Below, piece by piece: positions 17,392 to 25,350 of a stretch of DNA of 64,000 nt (positions within the stretch are counted from its first letter, which is position 1; each line of letters begins with the position of its first letter). Where the stretch lies: NCBI GenBank assembly GCA_045638645.1, contig JAZUBU010000001.1, forward strand, positions 1-64,000. The letters run 5' to 3'. Source of the DNA: JAGCJX01 sp045638645 (lineage in GTDB: Bacteria > Bacteroidota > Bacteroidia > Bacteroidales > UBA932). The notes below the pieces were generated by a model. That model was not told the origin of the DNA, searched no databases, and saw nothing but the letters and a program-made list of their open reading frames with translations. The position numbers and the translations under genes are program-made.

Positions 17392-19365
17392 TTATGCAGT
17401 TACATTTGTTTCAGTCAGATTTTTTTTGCGGGGTCCAAAGATTTTTTCCAGGTCATCGCTGAAGATCACTTCGCGTTCCAGCAACAGTTCGGCCAGTGTG
17501 GTGAAACCTTCCATGTTTTCCCGGAGGATGCGCAGCGCCGTTTCGTGGGCCTGGTCAATGAAGGTCCGGGCTTCCTGGTCAATCAGTTCAGCGGTTTTTT
17601 CGCTGTACGGTTTGTTGAAACTATAACTGCTTTCGGTCGAGTCGTAGAAGGAAACGTGTCCGATCTGCTCGCTCATACCGAACCAGGAGACCATGGCATA
17701 GGCGCGTTTGGTTACCTTTTCCAGGTCGCTCAAGGCTCCGGTAGAGATGCGGCCGTTGATGATTTCTTCTGCAGCACGGCCTCCCAAGGTAGCGGCCATT
17801 TCGTCCATCATCTGTTCGGTTGTCGTCAGTTGCCGTTCTTCCGGCAGGTACCAGGCTGCTCCCAGGGCTTTTCCGCGGGGGATGATGGTTACCTTGAGCA
17901 GGGGATTGGCATTCGGCAACAGCCAGCTGACGGTTGCGTGTCCCGCTTCGTGGAACGCGATGGTCCGTTTTTCTTCCGGTGAGATGATCTTGTTCCGGCG
18001 TTCCAGTCCGCCGACAATGCGGTCGATGGCATCCAGGAAGTCTTGTTTTTCGATGGCATTCTTGTCTTTACGGGCAGCAATCAAGGCCGCTTCGTTGCAG
18101 ACATTGGCAATGTCCGCTCCGGAGAAACCCGGTGTTTGTTTGGCCAGAAAATCAATTTCCAGGTCTTTGCTCAATTTCAGCTTGCGCAGGTGGACATTGA
18201 AAATGGCTTCGCGTTCTTTGAGCTCCGGCAGGTCCACGTGGATCTGACGGTCAAAGCGACCGGCACGCATCAAAGCCTTGTCCAGGATGTCGGCACGGTT
18301 GGTTGCAGCCAGGATGATGACACCGGAGTTGGAACCGAAGCCGTCCATTTCGGTCAGCAGCTGGTTCAGGGTATTTTCCCGTTCGTCGTTGGAAGAGAAA
18401 CCGGTGTTTTTGCCCCGGGCACGGCCTACGGCATCAATTTCATCGATGAAGACGATACAGGGGGCTTTTTCTTTGGCCTGACGGAATAAATCGCGTACGC
18501 GGGAGGCACCGACTCCGACAAACATTTCCACAAAGTCGGATCCGGAAATGGAGAAGAAAGGTACATTGGCTTCGCCAGCAACCGCTTTGGCCAACAGGGT
18601 TTTACCGGTACCCGGAGGGCCGACCAGCAAGGCTCCTTTGGGAATCTTTCCACCGAGGGCTGTGTATTTGGCAGGCTTTTTCAGGAAGTCCACAATTTCC
18701 ATGACTTCCACCTTCGCTTCGTCCAGCCCGGCCACATCCTTGAAGGTGACCTTCACGTTGTTGTCTTTGTCAAACAGCTTGGCTTGCGATTTTCCGACAT
18801 TGAAAAATCCGCCGCCGCCCTGGGCTCCACCGCCCATGCCCTTTTGCATCGGCCGGAACATGATGAAGTAGAGCAGACCGAACATCAGCAAGGGGAAGAG
18901 CAACCATTCCAGGATGCTGCCGAGGTAGTCTTTGCGTGTTTCGGTGACGATGGCAAAGCGTTGGTCTTCGGGAAGGCTTCTGCGCAACTCTCCCAACTGC
19001 TTCTCGGCTTCAAACGAAGACGAAACCTGGAAGTAGAAGTGAGGTCCGTATTTGGGAAGGCGTCCCGGGAAATACTCTGCGTATTTTTCAAGGCTGTCCT
19101 TTTTGATGGTTACCTCACACATGTTCTGGTTGGCCACGTAGGTGAGTTTTTCAACATCGCCTGAGGGAACCATTTGTTCTTCAAAAAGATACAGCTCGCT
19201 TTGGACGGGTTCTGTTCGGGTGTATGTGTTGACGGCATAAAAAGTTCCGACCAACAGGATCAGGTACAACCACATCGAGTTGAAGACGGGTTTGCGTTGT
19301 CCCGGTTTGCCGGATTTCTTTTTGTTGCTGGGTTGGTTAGGTGTTTTTTTTGTGTTTGGGGTCAT
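17392..19365 (-). CDS. ftsH: ATP-dependent zinc metalloprotease FtsH
   Basis: The 657-residue product has transmembrane segments at about 30-47 and 150-170 around a periplasmic domain. The AAA+ module has Walker A GPPGTGKT (249-256), Walker B IVFIDEID and the second region of homology 'NRADILDKALMRAGRFDRQ'. The zinc site is HEAGH (472-476). It degrades membrane and regulatory proteins from the inner membrane. An unusual Lys/Pro/Asn/Gln-rich N-terminal tail of about 28 residues precedes the first helix. A Gly-rich linker follows the second helix, as in many FtsH proteins. Confidence 0.97.
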   Translation of the reverse strand: MTPNTKKTPNQPSNKKKSGKPGQRKPVFNSMWLYLILLVGTFYAVNTYTRTEPVQSELYLFEEQMVPSGDVEKLTYVANQNMCEVTIKKDSLEKYAEYFPGRLPKYGPHFYFQVSSSFEAEKQLGELRRSLPEDQRFAIVTETRKDYLGSILEWLLFPLLMFGLLYFIMFRPMQKGMGGGAQGGGGFFNVGKSQAKLFDKDNNVKVTFKDVAGLDEAKVEVMEIVDFLKKPAKYTALGGKIPKGALLVGPPGTGKTLLAKAVAGEANVPFFSISGSDFVEMFVGVGASRVRDLFRQAKEKAPCIVFIDEIDAVGRARGKNTGFSSNDERENTLNQLLTEMDGFGSNSGVIILAATNRADILDKALMRAGRFDRQIHVDLPELKEREAIFNVHLRKLKLSKDLEIDFLAKQTPGFSGADIANVCNEAALIAARKDKNAIEKQDFLDAIDRIVGGLERRNKIISPEEKRTIAFHEAGHATVSWLLPNANPLLKVTIIPRGKALGAAWYLPEERQLTTTEQMMDEMAATLGGRAAEEIINGRISTGALSDLEKVTKRAYAMVSWFGMSEQIGHVSFYDSTESSYSFNKPYSEKTAELIDQEARTFIDQAHETALRILRENMEGFTTLAELLLEREVIFSDDLEKIFGPRKKNLTETNVTA

Positions 19366-19368
19366 GGT

Positions 19369-19716
19369 TTATTCGTAGTCTTCGTATTCGGTTTTGGGTG
19401 CATCCGCCCACAGATCTTCGAGGCGGTAGAAGTTGCGGTATTCGGTTTGGAAAATATGAACGACGATGTCGGAGTAGTCCATGATGATCCAGAATGAATT
19501 CTCCCGGCCTTGCATGCGCATGACTTTGCGGTTGCACTCACGGTGCATGCATTCTTCCACGTTGTCGCAAATGGCGGATACGTTGGTGGTGGAGTCTGCG
19601 TTGCAGATTACAAAATAATCGGAAATGGCGGTGCCTACTGATCTCAAGTCCAGGGAGCAAACGTTCTGTCCTTTTTTCTCCAACATGGCGTTTGCAATCG
19701 TTTCTAATTCTTTCAT
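19369..19716 (-). CDS. rsfS: Ribosomal silencing factor RsfS
   Basis: The 115-residue product starts at the ATG at 19716 (MKELETIANAM), because the further upstream extension lacks homology and runs into the promoter of birA. It shows the RsfS/DUF143 core 'DLRSVGTAISDYFVICNADS', followed by 'WIIMDYSDIVVHIF' and 'YRLEDLW'. It binds L14 of the 50S subunit and blocks subunit joining when nutrients are scarce. It is the first gene of the operon, 3 bp ahead of ftsH. Confidence 0.93.
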   Translation of the reverse strand: MKELETIANAMLEKKGQNVCSLDLRSVGTAISDYFVICNADSTTNVSAICDNVEECMHRECNRKVMRMQGRENSFWIIMDYSDIVVHIFQTEYRNFYRLEDLWADAPKTEYEDYE

Positions 19717-19727
19717 TTCTTTTTTTT

Positions 19728-19735
19728 TACTTTTG
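19728..19735 (+). promoter_or_regulatory. -7 box of the birA promoter
   Basis: TACTTTTG exactly fits TAnnTTTG and sits 22 bp before the birA ATG, inside the 41-bp gap between the divergent rsfS and birA genes. A TTTC at 19701-19704 may be the -33 element, but its spacing is long. Confidence 0.45.
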
Positions 19736-19757
19736 TCCTTGCAAATATAGTGCAATT

Positions 19758-20528
19758 ATGGGAAAGGATATCACGATTCATTGGTATGAGGTGTTGGATT
19801 CTACCAACCGTTTGGCTCGCGAAGAGGCTGCAAATTCCTTGGACTCAACTGTTTGGGTGGCTGATGTACAGACAGCTGGCCGGGGTCAGCGGGGCAATAC
19901 GTGGACCAGTGACGGGGGTAAAAATCTGACATTCTCCTGGTTGGTCAAACCCGCCAATTTGTCACCTGCCCGTCAGTTCGCGATCTCGCAGGCCACCGCT
20001 CTGGGAATTTGTGCCTATCTGGATGATTGGGGCCTGTCTCCTCAGATCAAATGGCCCAACGACATTTACCTCGGCGATTTGAAGATTTGCGGGATTCTGA
20101 TAGAACACAGCTTGACCTCCGAACGGATTCTCTCCTCGGTGGTCGGAATCGGGTTGAACCTGGCCCAGGTGGACTTTCCCGCTTCGTTGCCGAATCCGAC
20201 GTCCTTGTTGCTGGCTTTGCAGGAGCAGGGCCGGCCGTTGCCTGCATTGAACCCGAAAGAAGAGTTACCCAAACTGCTTACCCACCTGTTGCATTTCCGG
20301 GAATGGATTGAAACGGAGGAAGGCAACGGGCGATTGAACACGCTATACCTCGAACGTCTCTATCGGCTGGGCCAGTCTGCAGACTACCTGGACCGCACCG
20401 TGACGCCGGAACGCCGTTTCCGGGGACGTATCCTGGGAATAGACGAACGCTCCTGTCTGCGGGTTCATGATGAAACCTGCGGACAAGAGCGTGTGTTTTC
20501 TTTTCAGGAGATTGCTTACTTGAGGTGA
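19758..20528 (+). CDS. birA: Biotin--[acetyl-CoA-carboxylase] ligase
   Basis: The 256-residue product starts at the ATG at 19758 (MGKDITIHW); an in-frame extension upstream is hydrophobic and overlaps rsfS. It contains the biotin-ligase motifs GRGQRGNTW (biotinyl-AMP binding) and KWPNDI. A small SH3-like C-terminal domain follows. There is no N-terminal helix-turn-helix, so it is a monofunctional ligase without the repressor role. It attaches biotin to carboxyl-carrier proteins. Its 3' end overlaps the convergent rpe gene by 13 bp. Confidence 0.93.
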   Translation: MGKDITIHWYEVLDSTNRLAREEAANSLDSTVWVADVQTAGRGQRGNTWTSDGGKNLTFSWLVKPANLSPARQFAISQATALGICAYLDDWGLSPQIKWPNDIYLGDLKICGILIEHSLTSERILSSVVGIGLNLAQVDFPASLPNPTSLLLALQEQGRPLPALNPKEELPKLLTHLLHFREWIETEEGNGRLNTLYLERLYRLGQSADYLDRTVTPERRFRGRILGIDERSCLRVHDETCGQERVFSFQEIAYLR

Positions 20529-21163
20529 GTCAAGCGGCTGATGGCCTCGGTCGGGTTCGGTGCTGAGAAGACCGTGCTTCCGGCCACCACAATGTCTGCA
20601 CCGGCTTCTGCCAGGATCTTTACATTGTCAAAGTTGACACCACCGTCCACTTCGATCAGGGTATTCAGGCCCCGAGCCTGGATCATGGCCTTGAGGGTAC
20701 GTACCTTTTCCACGGCGCGGGGGATGAACGATTGTCCGCCGAAGCCCGGATTTACCGACATGATCAGCACAAAATCACAGCAATCCAACACATCTTCGAT
20801 GAGTTGTACGTTGGTATGTGGATTGAGGGCCACCCCGGCTTTCATTCCCAGGTTTCGGATGTTGGTCAAGGAACGGTGCAAGTGGGTACAAGCTTCGTAG
20901 TGAACGCTCAGGTATTCCACTCCCATGTCAGCGAACTGGCTCACATAACGGTCCGGGTCCACAATCATCAGGTGGGCATCCATCGGTTTGCGGGCTGCTT
21001 TGGCAATGGATTTTACGACCGGAAAGCCGTAGGAGATGTTCGGCACAAAAACACCGTCCATGATGTCGAGGTGGAACAAACCGGCTTCCGATTCGTTCAC
21101 CATTTCTACGTCGCGCTTCAAATTGCCGAAGTCGGCAGAAAGCATAGAGGGAGCTACTATCAT
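20516..21163 (-). CDS. rpe: Ribulose-phosphate 3-epimerase
   Basis: The 215-residue TIM-barrel enzyme interconverts ribulose 5-phosphate and xylulose 5-phosphate in the pentose phosphate pathway. The metal and catalytic residues are visible: 'APSMLSADF', 'HLDIMDGVFVPN', 'DAHLMI', 'SVNPGFGGQ' and 'EVDGGV'. Its start overlaps the stop of pepD (ATGA, 4 bp), so translation is probably coupled. Confidence 0.96.
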   Translation of the reverse strand: MIVAPSMLSADFGNLKRDVEMVNESEAGLFHLDIMDGVFVPNISYGFPVVKSIAKAARKPMDAHLMIVDPDRYVSQFADMGVEYLSVHYEACTHLHRSLTNIRNLGMKAGVALNPHTNVQLIEDVLDCCDFVLIMSVNPGFGGQSFIPRAVEKVRTLKAMIQARGLNTLIEVDGGVNFDNVKILAEAGADIVVAGSTVFSAPNPTEAISRLTHLK

Positions 21164-22602
21164 ACGCGTGCTAATTTTTCAATGACATCCGTCAAGTGTT
21201 CAACAAATTTATCCAGGGAAGTGAGGTCCAGACGTTCTCCGGGAGCATGTACGCCACGGATGGTCGGTCCAAAGGAAATCATATCCATATCGGGGTATTT
21301 GTCCAGGAACAGACCGCATTCCAGTCCGGCATGGATGGCACGGACTACCGGAGTCTGATGGAAGAGGGCCTCGTAACTGTTTTTGCAGATTTCCAGCAGC
21401 GGCGAAGTCAGGCGGGGTTTCCAGCCCGGGTATTCTGATTCGTGGGTGACGGTTGCACCGGCCAGGCGGAACGCAGATTCCACGCGGCGGGATGCGTAGT
21501 AGCGGGCGCTGTTGGTGGAACTGCGTTGGCTGGTGCCGATGCGGATTTTGTGATCCGGTTGCATTTTGACCGAAGCCAGGTTGGTGGAGGTTTCAACCAG
21601 ACCGGCAATGTCTGCACTCATGTCCAGAACACCGTGGGCTACCGCGTTCAAAGCCAGAATCAGGCGACCGGCTGTGCCGGCATCGATGGCTTCATTTTGG
21701 GGTTCACAAGCTTCCCAATAGAAGCGTACCTCGGGATCGCTGGTGGCAAATTCGTCCTGGATTTCGCTGCCTCGCAATTGAGCCAGGGCCGCTGCTTCGG
21801 CAACGGCTTCCGCAGGCAGACCGACGATGGCTTCTGATTCGCGTGCTATGGCGTTGCGTTTGTTGCCACCGTTGAGGGAGCAAAGCGTCATTTCAAAGCG
21901 GTCGTTCAAATCAAACAGAACGCGGGCAATGAGTTGGACAGCGTTTGAGCGGTTCTTGTTGATGTCATCACCGCTGTGACCGCCCATGCCGCCTTTGAAG
22001 CCGAGCTTGAAATACTGCAGGCCGGCCGCCGGTTGGGTGGGTTCGTATTGGAATACGGCGGTGGTGTCAATACCGCCGGCACAACCGATGAAGAGTTCCC
22101 CTTCATCTTCGGAGTCCAGGTTGATCAGCATACGGCCTTGCAGGAAGTCGGGTTTCAAGGCAAAGGCTCCGTCCAATCCCGTTTCTTCCGACACAGTAAA
22201 CAAGGCTTCCAGGGGACCGTGTTGCAGGCTTTCGTCGGTCAGGGCTGCCATTTGGGCTGCCATACCAATGCCGCAGTCAGCTCCCAGGGTGGTGTCCTTG
22301 GCAATCAACCAGCCGTCTTCCACCACAGCGCGGATCGGATCTTTGGCGAAATCGTGTTCAACACCGTTGTTCTTTTCGCAAACCATGTCCGAGTGGCTTT
22401 GGAGCACGATGGTCGGTGCATTTTCGCAACCTTTGGAAGCAGGTTTTGTAATCAGGACGTTACCGGCTTCGTCGGTTTTGCATGCCAATTGGTTTTTGTG
22501 GGCAAAATCTTGGAGATATTGGATAATAAGCTCCTCGTGACCGGATTCTCTTGGAACGGTCATAATCTCGCTGAAGTAGGCGAGTACTTGTTTACTGTCC
22601 AT
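21160..22602 (-). CDS. pepD: Aminoacyl-histidine dipeptidase (Xaa-His dipeptidase)
   Basis: The 480-residue M20-family cytosolic dipeptidase has 'VLQSHSDMVCEKN' (metal His and Asp), 'TLGADCGIGMA' (bridging Asp), 'TVSEETGLDGA' (catalytic Glu pair) and the large lid domain with 'GGMGGHSGDDINKNRSNA'. The full length matches PepD/carnosinase-like bacterial enzymes. It lies 6 bp after dnaA and overlaps rpe. Confidence 0.95.
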   Translation of the reverse strand: MDSKQVLAYFSEIMTVPRESGHEELIIQYLQDFAHKNQLACKTDEAGNVLITKPASKGCENAPTIVLQSHSDMVCEKNNGVEHDFAKDPIRAVVEDGWLIAKDTTLGADCGIGMAAQMAALTDESLQHGPLEALFTVSEETGLDGAFALKPDFLQGRMLINLDSEDEGELFIGCAGGIDTTAVFQYEPTQPAAGLQYFKLGFKGGMGGHSGDDINKNRSNAVQLIARVLFDLNDRFEMTLCSLNGGNKRNAIARESEAIVGLPAEAVAEAAALAQLRGSEIQDEFATSDPEVRFYWEACEPQNEAIDAGTAGRLILALNAVAHGVLDMSADIAGLVETSTNLASVKMQPDHKIRIGTSQRSSTNSARYYASRRVESAFRLAGATVTHESEYPGWKPRLTSPLLEICKNSYEALFHQTPVVRAIHAGLECGLFLDKYPDMDMISFGPTIRGVHAPGERLDLTSLDKFVEHLTDVIEKLARV

Positions 22603-22608
22603 ATTGGG

Positions 22609-24030
22609 TTAAATGTTGGTGTTCAGATGGAGGGACTTCTCGATCTCACGGACGTAGGTACGGAACGTACCGTCAGTATCCATCAAGTCCCGGACGGTTT
22701 TGCAGGAATGCAATACCGTTGCGTGCGTTTTACCACCCAGGCTGGCGCCAATTTCGCTCAAGGAGTGTTCGGTGTATTGGCGGCCGATGTACATGGCAAT
22801 CTGGCGGGCTTGCGAAATTTCCCGTTTGCGGGAAGAGGAAAGGAATACCTCCGGAGCCAGACCGAAATAGCGGCACACCTCGTCCTTGATGGTATCCATG
22901 GAGAGTTCGTTTTCCTGCGGAGCGGTGACAAGAGCACCGGTCAGCGTGCGGGCCAGTTCAACGGTAATCGGACGGTGCATCAGCGTGGCATTGGCCATCA
23001 GAGAAATCAGCGAACCTTCGAGTTCGCGAACGTTGCTGGTGATGGCAGACGCCAGGTAGTGCATCACATCGTCTGCCAGGACGATGCCTTCGCGCGCACA
23101 TTTGGCCTTCAGGATGGCCAGACGGGTCTGGTAGTCGGGTTTGGTCAATTCGGTCGTCAGTCCCCATTTGAAGCGGGAGAGAAGACGGTCTTCCAATCCT
23201 TTGAGTTTCACCGGAGGACGGTCCGAAGTCAGGATGAGCTGTTTGCCGGACAAGTGCAGGTAGTTGAAGATGTGGAAGAAGGCATTTTGTGTGCCGGGTT
23301 TTTCCGCAAATTCCTGTACGTCATCCAGGATCAGCACGTCAATGGATTGGTAGAAGTGGAGGAAGTCGTTCAATTTGTTCTTGAATTTGACAGCGTCCAC
23401 GTATTGGGTCTGGAATTTGTTGGCACTGACATACAGCACCACCTTTTCCGGATATTTCTCTTTGATGCCGATTCCGATCGCCTGAGCCAGGTGGGTTTTT
23501 CCCAATCCGGGACCTCCAAAAATGAACAAGGGGTTGAAGGCGTTGTTACCCGGCTTCTCGGATATCTGGAGACCGGCGCTACGTCCCAACAGGTTGCATT
23601 CGCCTTCAATGAAATTTTCGAAGGTATAGCTGGCGTTCAGATTCGGGTTCACTTCCATCCTTCTCAGACCCGGAGCGACACGGGAATCCACCTCATCCGG
23701 ATTGACCGGAGCCGGGATGGTCGGATTGCTCAAATCCCGGTATGTTTTTTGCGGGTAGGTTACCGATGAGTCTTGAAGGGTCTTGACCCGGTAGAACAAG
23801 CGGACATCCGGACCGATTTCGCGTTGCAGAACGCTGGTCAGCAGGGGCAGGAAGTGTTCTTCCAGGTATTCCTTGAAAAATTCGGAAGGAACGCCCAATG
23901 TCAGCGACTGACCTTCAAGAGACACTGCCTCAATGTGTTGGAACCAAGTGTTGAAAGGGAGCTCATCAAGGTTATCCTTAATGATACTCAGGCACTTATT
24001 CCATACTTGTATGTGTCTTTCAGAGGTCAT
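22609..24030 (-). CDS. dnaA: Chromosomal replication initiator DnaA
   Basis: The 473-residue product has domain I (1-85) with 'WFQHIEAVSL', a short linker, AAA+ domain III with Walker A GGPGLGKT (172-179) and Walker B 'VLILDDVQ', and domain IV with the DNA-binding signature 'GGKTHATVLHSCKTV'. It initiates replication at oriC. It is first in an operon with pepD and rpe. No convincing cluster of DnaA boxes was seen in the AT-rich region upstream. Confidence 0.97.
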   Translation of the reverse strand: MTSERHIQVWNKCLSIIKDNLDELPFNTWFQHIEAVSLEGQSLTLGVPSEFFKEYLEEHFLPLLTSVLQREIGPDVRLFYRVKTLQDSSVTYPQKTYRDLSNPTIPAPVNPDEVDSRVAPGLRRMEVNPNLNASYTFENFIEGECNLLGRSAGLQISEKPGNNAFNPLFIFGGPGLGKTHLAQAIGIGIKEKYPEKVVLYVSANKFQTQYVDAVKFKNKLNDFLHFYQSIDVLILDDVQEFAEKPGTQNAFFHIFNYLHLSGKQLILTSDRPPVKLKGLEDRLLSRFKWGLTTELTKPDYQTRLAILKAKCAREGIVLADDVMHYLASAITSNVRELEGSLISLMANATLMHRPITVELARTLTGALVTAPQENELSMDTIKDEVCRYFGLAPEVFLSSSRKREISQARQIAMYIGRQYTEHSLSEIGASLGGKTHATVLHSCKTVRDLMDTDGTFRTYVREIEKSLHLNTNI

Positions 24031-24228
24031 TCAGTTTGATTTTTGGGTTGATTTCGCCTTGCAAAGTTGGGGCAATTTTTCTTGAAATGAAAATAATTCT
24101 GAGCCCAAACAGCCTCAAAAAACACAACTCTCTCATATCCAGTAAGAATAATTTTTACCCCAATTTTTGAAGTTAAAAAACTGGATTTTTCAAATATTTT
24201 TGAGAAAAAATTCGGATTTTTTCTGTGC

Positions 24229-25296
24229 TTATTTGGAAATCCGCGTTACAAAGGCTTCTGGAAAGTATTGGCGGACAAACGGGAGGTCTTTGCGGGCTTC
24301 GGACTCGGAAGCGTAGCGACCGAAGGTGTATTTGAACATTGAGTTTGCGGTGACGTATTCGCAGTTCGGAAGACCTTTGAACAACGGGTCCGACGGAGCG
24401 AGTTGCTTGCTGGAGGCAAAAATCTGGATCCGGTATGCGCCTTGCGGGTCCATTTTTCCAGCCAGAGCGGGTCCGGGCAGGGCCGTGGCTACATCCAGGT
24501 CCCGTTCGTAGGCCTGTTTGTACCGTTTGATGGCTTCAAAGATGCTGTTGGCCATTTTCTCCCGTTGGGCTGCACTTCGCATGACTTTCAGGTCGTCCGG
24601 GTTGGACATGAAACCGATCTCAGTCAGTACGGCCGGCATGGTGCATTTCCATAAAACCAGCAATCCTCCTTGTTTGATGCCCCGGTCCTTTTTAATGGCC
24701 CCTTTGCGGAACTGGCTTTGCATTTTGTCTGCCAGGTCCAGGCTTTGTTCCAAGTGTGCGTTTTGCAAGAGGGAAAAGATGATGTAGGATTCGGGGTTAT
24801 TGGGGTCAAACCCTTGGTAATTGGAGGAATAGTCTTCTTCCAATACGATGACGGAGTTCTCCTGTTTGCAGACCTCGAAGTTTGAAGCACTTTTGTGCAT
24901 CCCCATGACCCAGGTTTCTGTGCCCCGTGCAGTGCTGTTGTTTTTGACGGAGTTGACGTGGATGGAGATGAACAGGTCGGCGTTGTTCTTGTTGGCGATG
25001 GCGGCCCGCTGGTCCAGCGGGATGAACTTGTCGGTTGAACGGGTATAAATGATTTTGATGTCCGGATAGGCCTCTTCAAGCCGTTTGCCCAACTTGAGGG
25101 CTACGTCCAGGACTACGTTTTTTTCCAGGGTCTTGCCATCCCGGCTGACGCAACCGGCATCTTTGCCGCCGTGTCCCGGGTCAATTACGATGGTCTTGAT
25201 TCGTATCCCGGAATTTTGGGCCCAAAGCGGACCGTTCGGGAGCAGAAAGAGCCCGAAGAGCAGCAGTAGGATAAATCTTCTTGTGTTGGATGGCAT
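24229..25296 (-). CDS. N-acetylmuramoyl-L-alanine amidase with SPOR domain
   Basis: The 355-residue product has a signal peptide ending ...PLWAQ. The Amidase_3 zinc domain (about 33-270) shows 'VIDPGHGGKDAGC', the zinc Glu of 'TLEKNVVLDVALKLG', 'FISIHVNS' and 'VLTEIGFMSN'. A C-terminal SPOR-like region (about 280-355; 'YRIQIFASSK', 'YTFGRYASESEA') should bind denuded glycan strands at the septum. It probably cleaves peptidoglycan during cell separation. The 198-bp region on its 3' side is AT-rich and holds no gene. Confidence 0.93.
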   Translation of the reverse strand: MPSNTRRFILLLLFGLFLLPNGPLWAQNSGIRIKTIVIDPGHGGKDAGCVSRDGKTLEKNVVLDVALKLGKRLEEAYPDIKIIYTRSTDKFIPLDQRAAIANKNNADLFISIHVNSVKNNSTARGTETWVMGMHKSASNFEVCKQENSVIVLEEDYSSNYQGFDPNNPESYIIFSLLQNAHLEQSLDLADKMQSQFRKGAIKKDRGIKQGGLLVLWKCTMPAVLTEIGFMSNPDDLKVMRSAAQREKMANSIFEAIKRYKQAYERDLDVATALPGPALAGKMDPQGAYRIQIFASSKQLAPSDPLFKGLPNCEYVTANSMFKYTFGRYASESEARKDLPFVRQYFPEAFVTRISK

Positions 25297-25315
25297 ATTT
25301 CTTGCAAAATTTTTT

Positions 25316-25323
25316 TAGTTTTG
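25316..25323 (+). promoter_or_regulatory. -7 box upstream of lptD (overlapping divergent promoter)
   Basis: TAGTTTTG on the plus strand fits TAnnTTTG ahead of lptD. TAACTTTG on the minus strand (25338-25331) fits the same consensus ahead of the divergent amidase gene, so both promoters occupy the 54-bp gap. No ideally spaced -33 box was found for either. Confidence 0.4.
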
Positions 25324-25350
25324 CAGTTTGCAAAGTTAAGTAAATTTTTG

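Noticed and set aside
21976..23769. A 597-codon plus-strand open frame opposite pepD and dnaA
   Set aside because: It is antisense to two clearly conserved genes and its translation has no recognisable domain. Long antisense frames are common opposite GC-biased codons.
24031..24228. Replication origin next to dnaA
   Set aside because: The region is AT-rich, but I could not find a cluster of TTATnCACA-type DnaA boxes, and in Bacteroidota oriC is often not beside dnaA.
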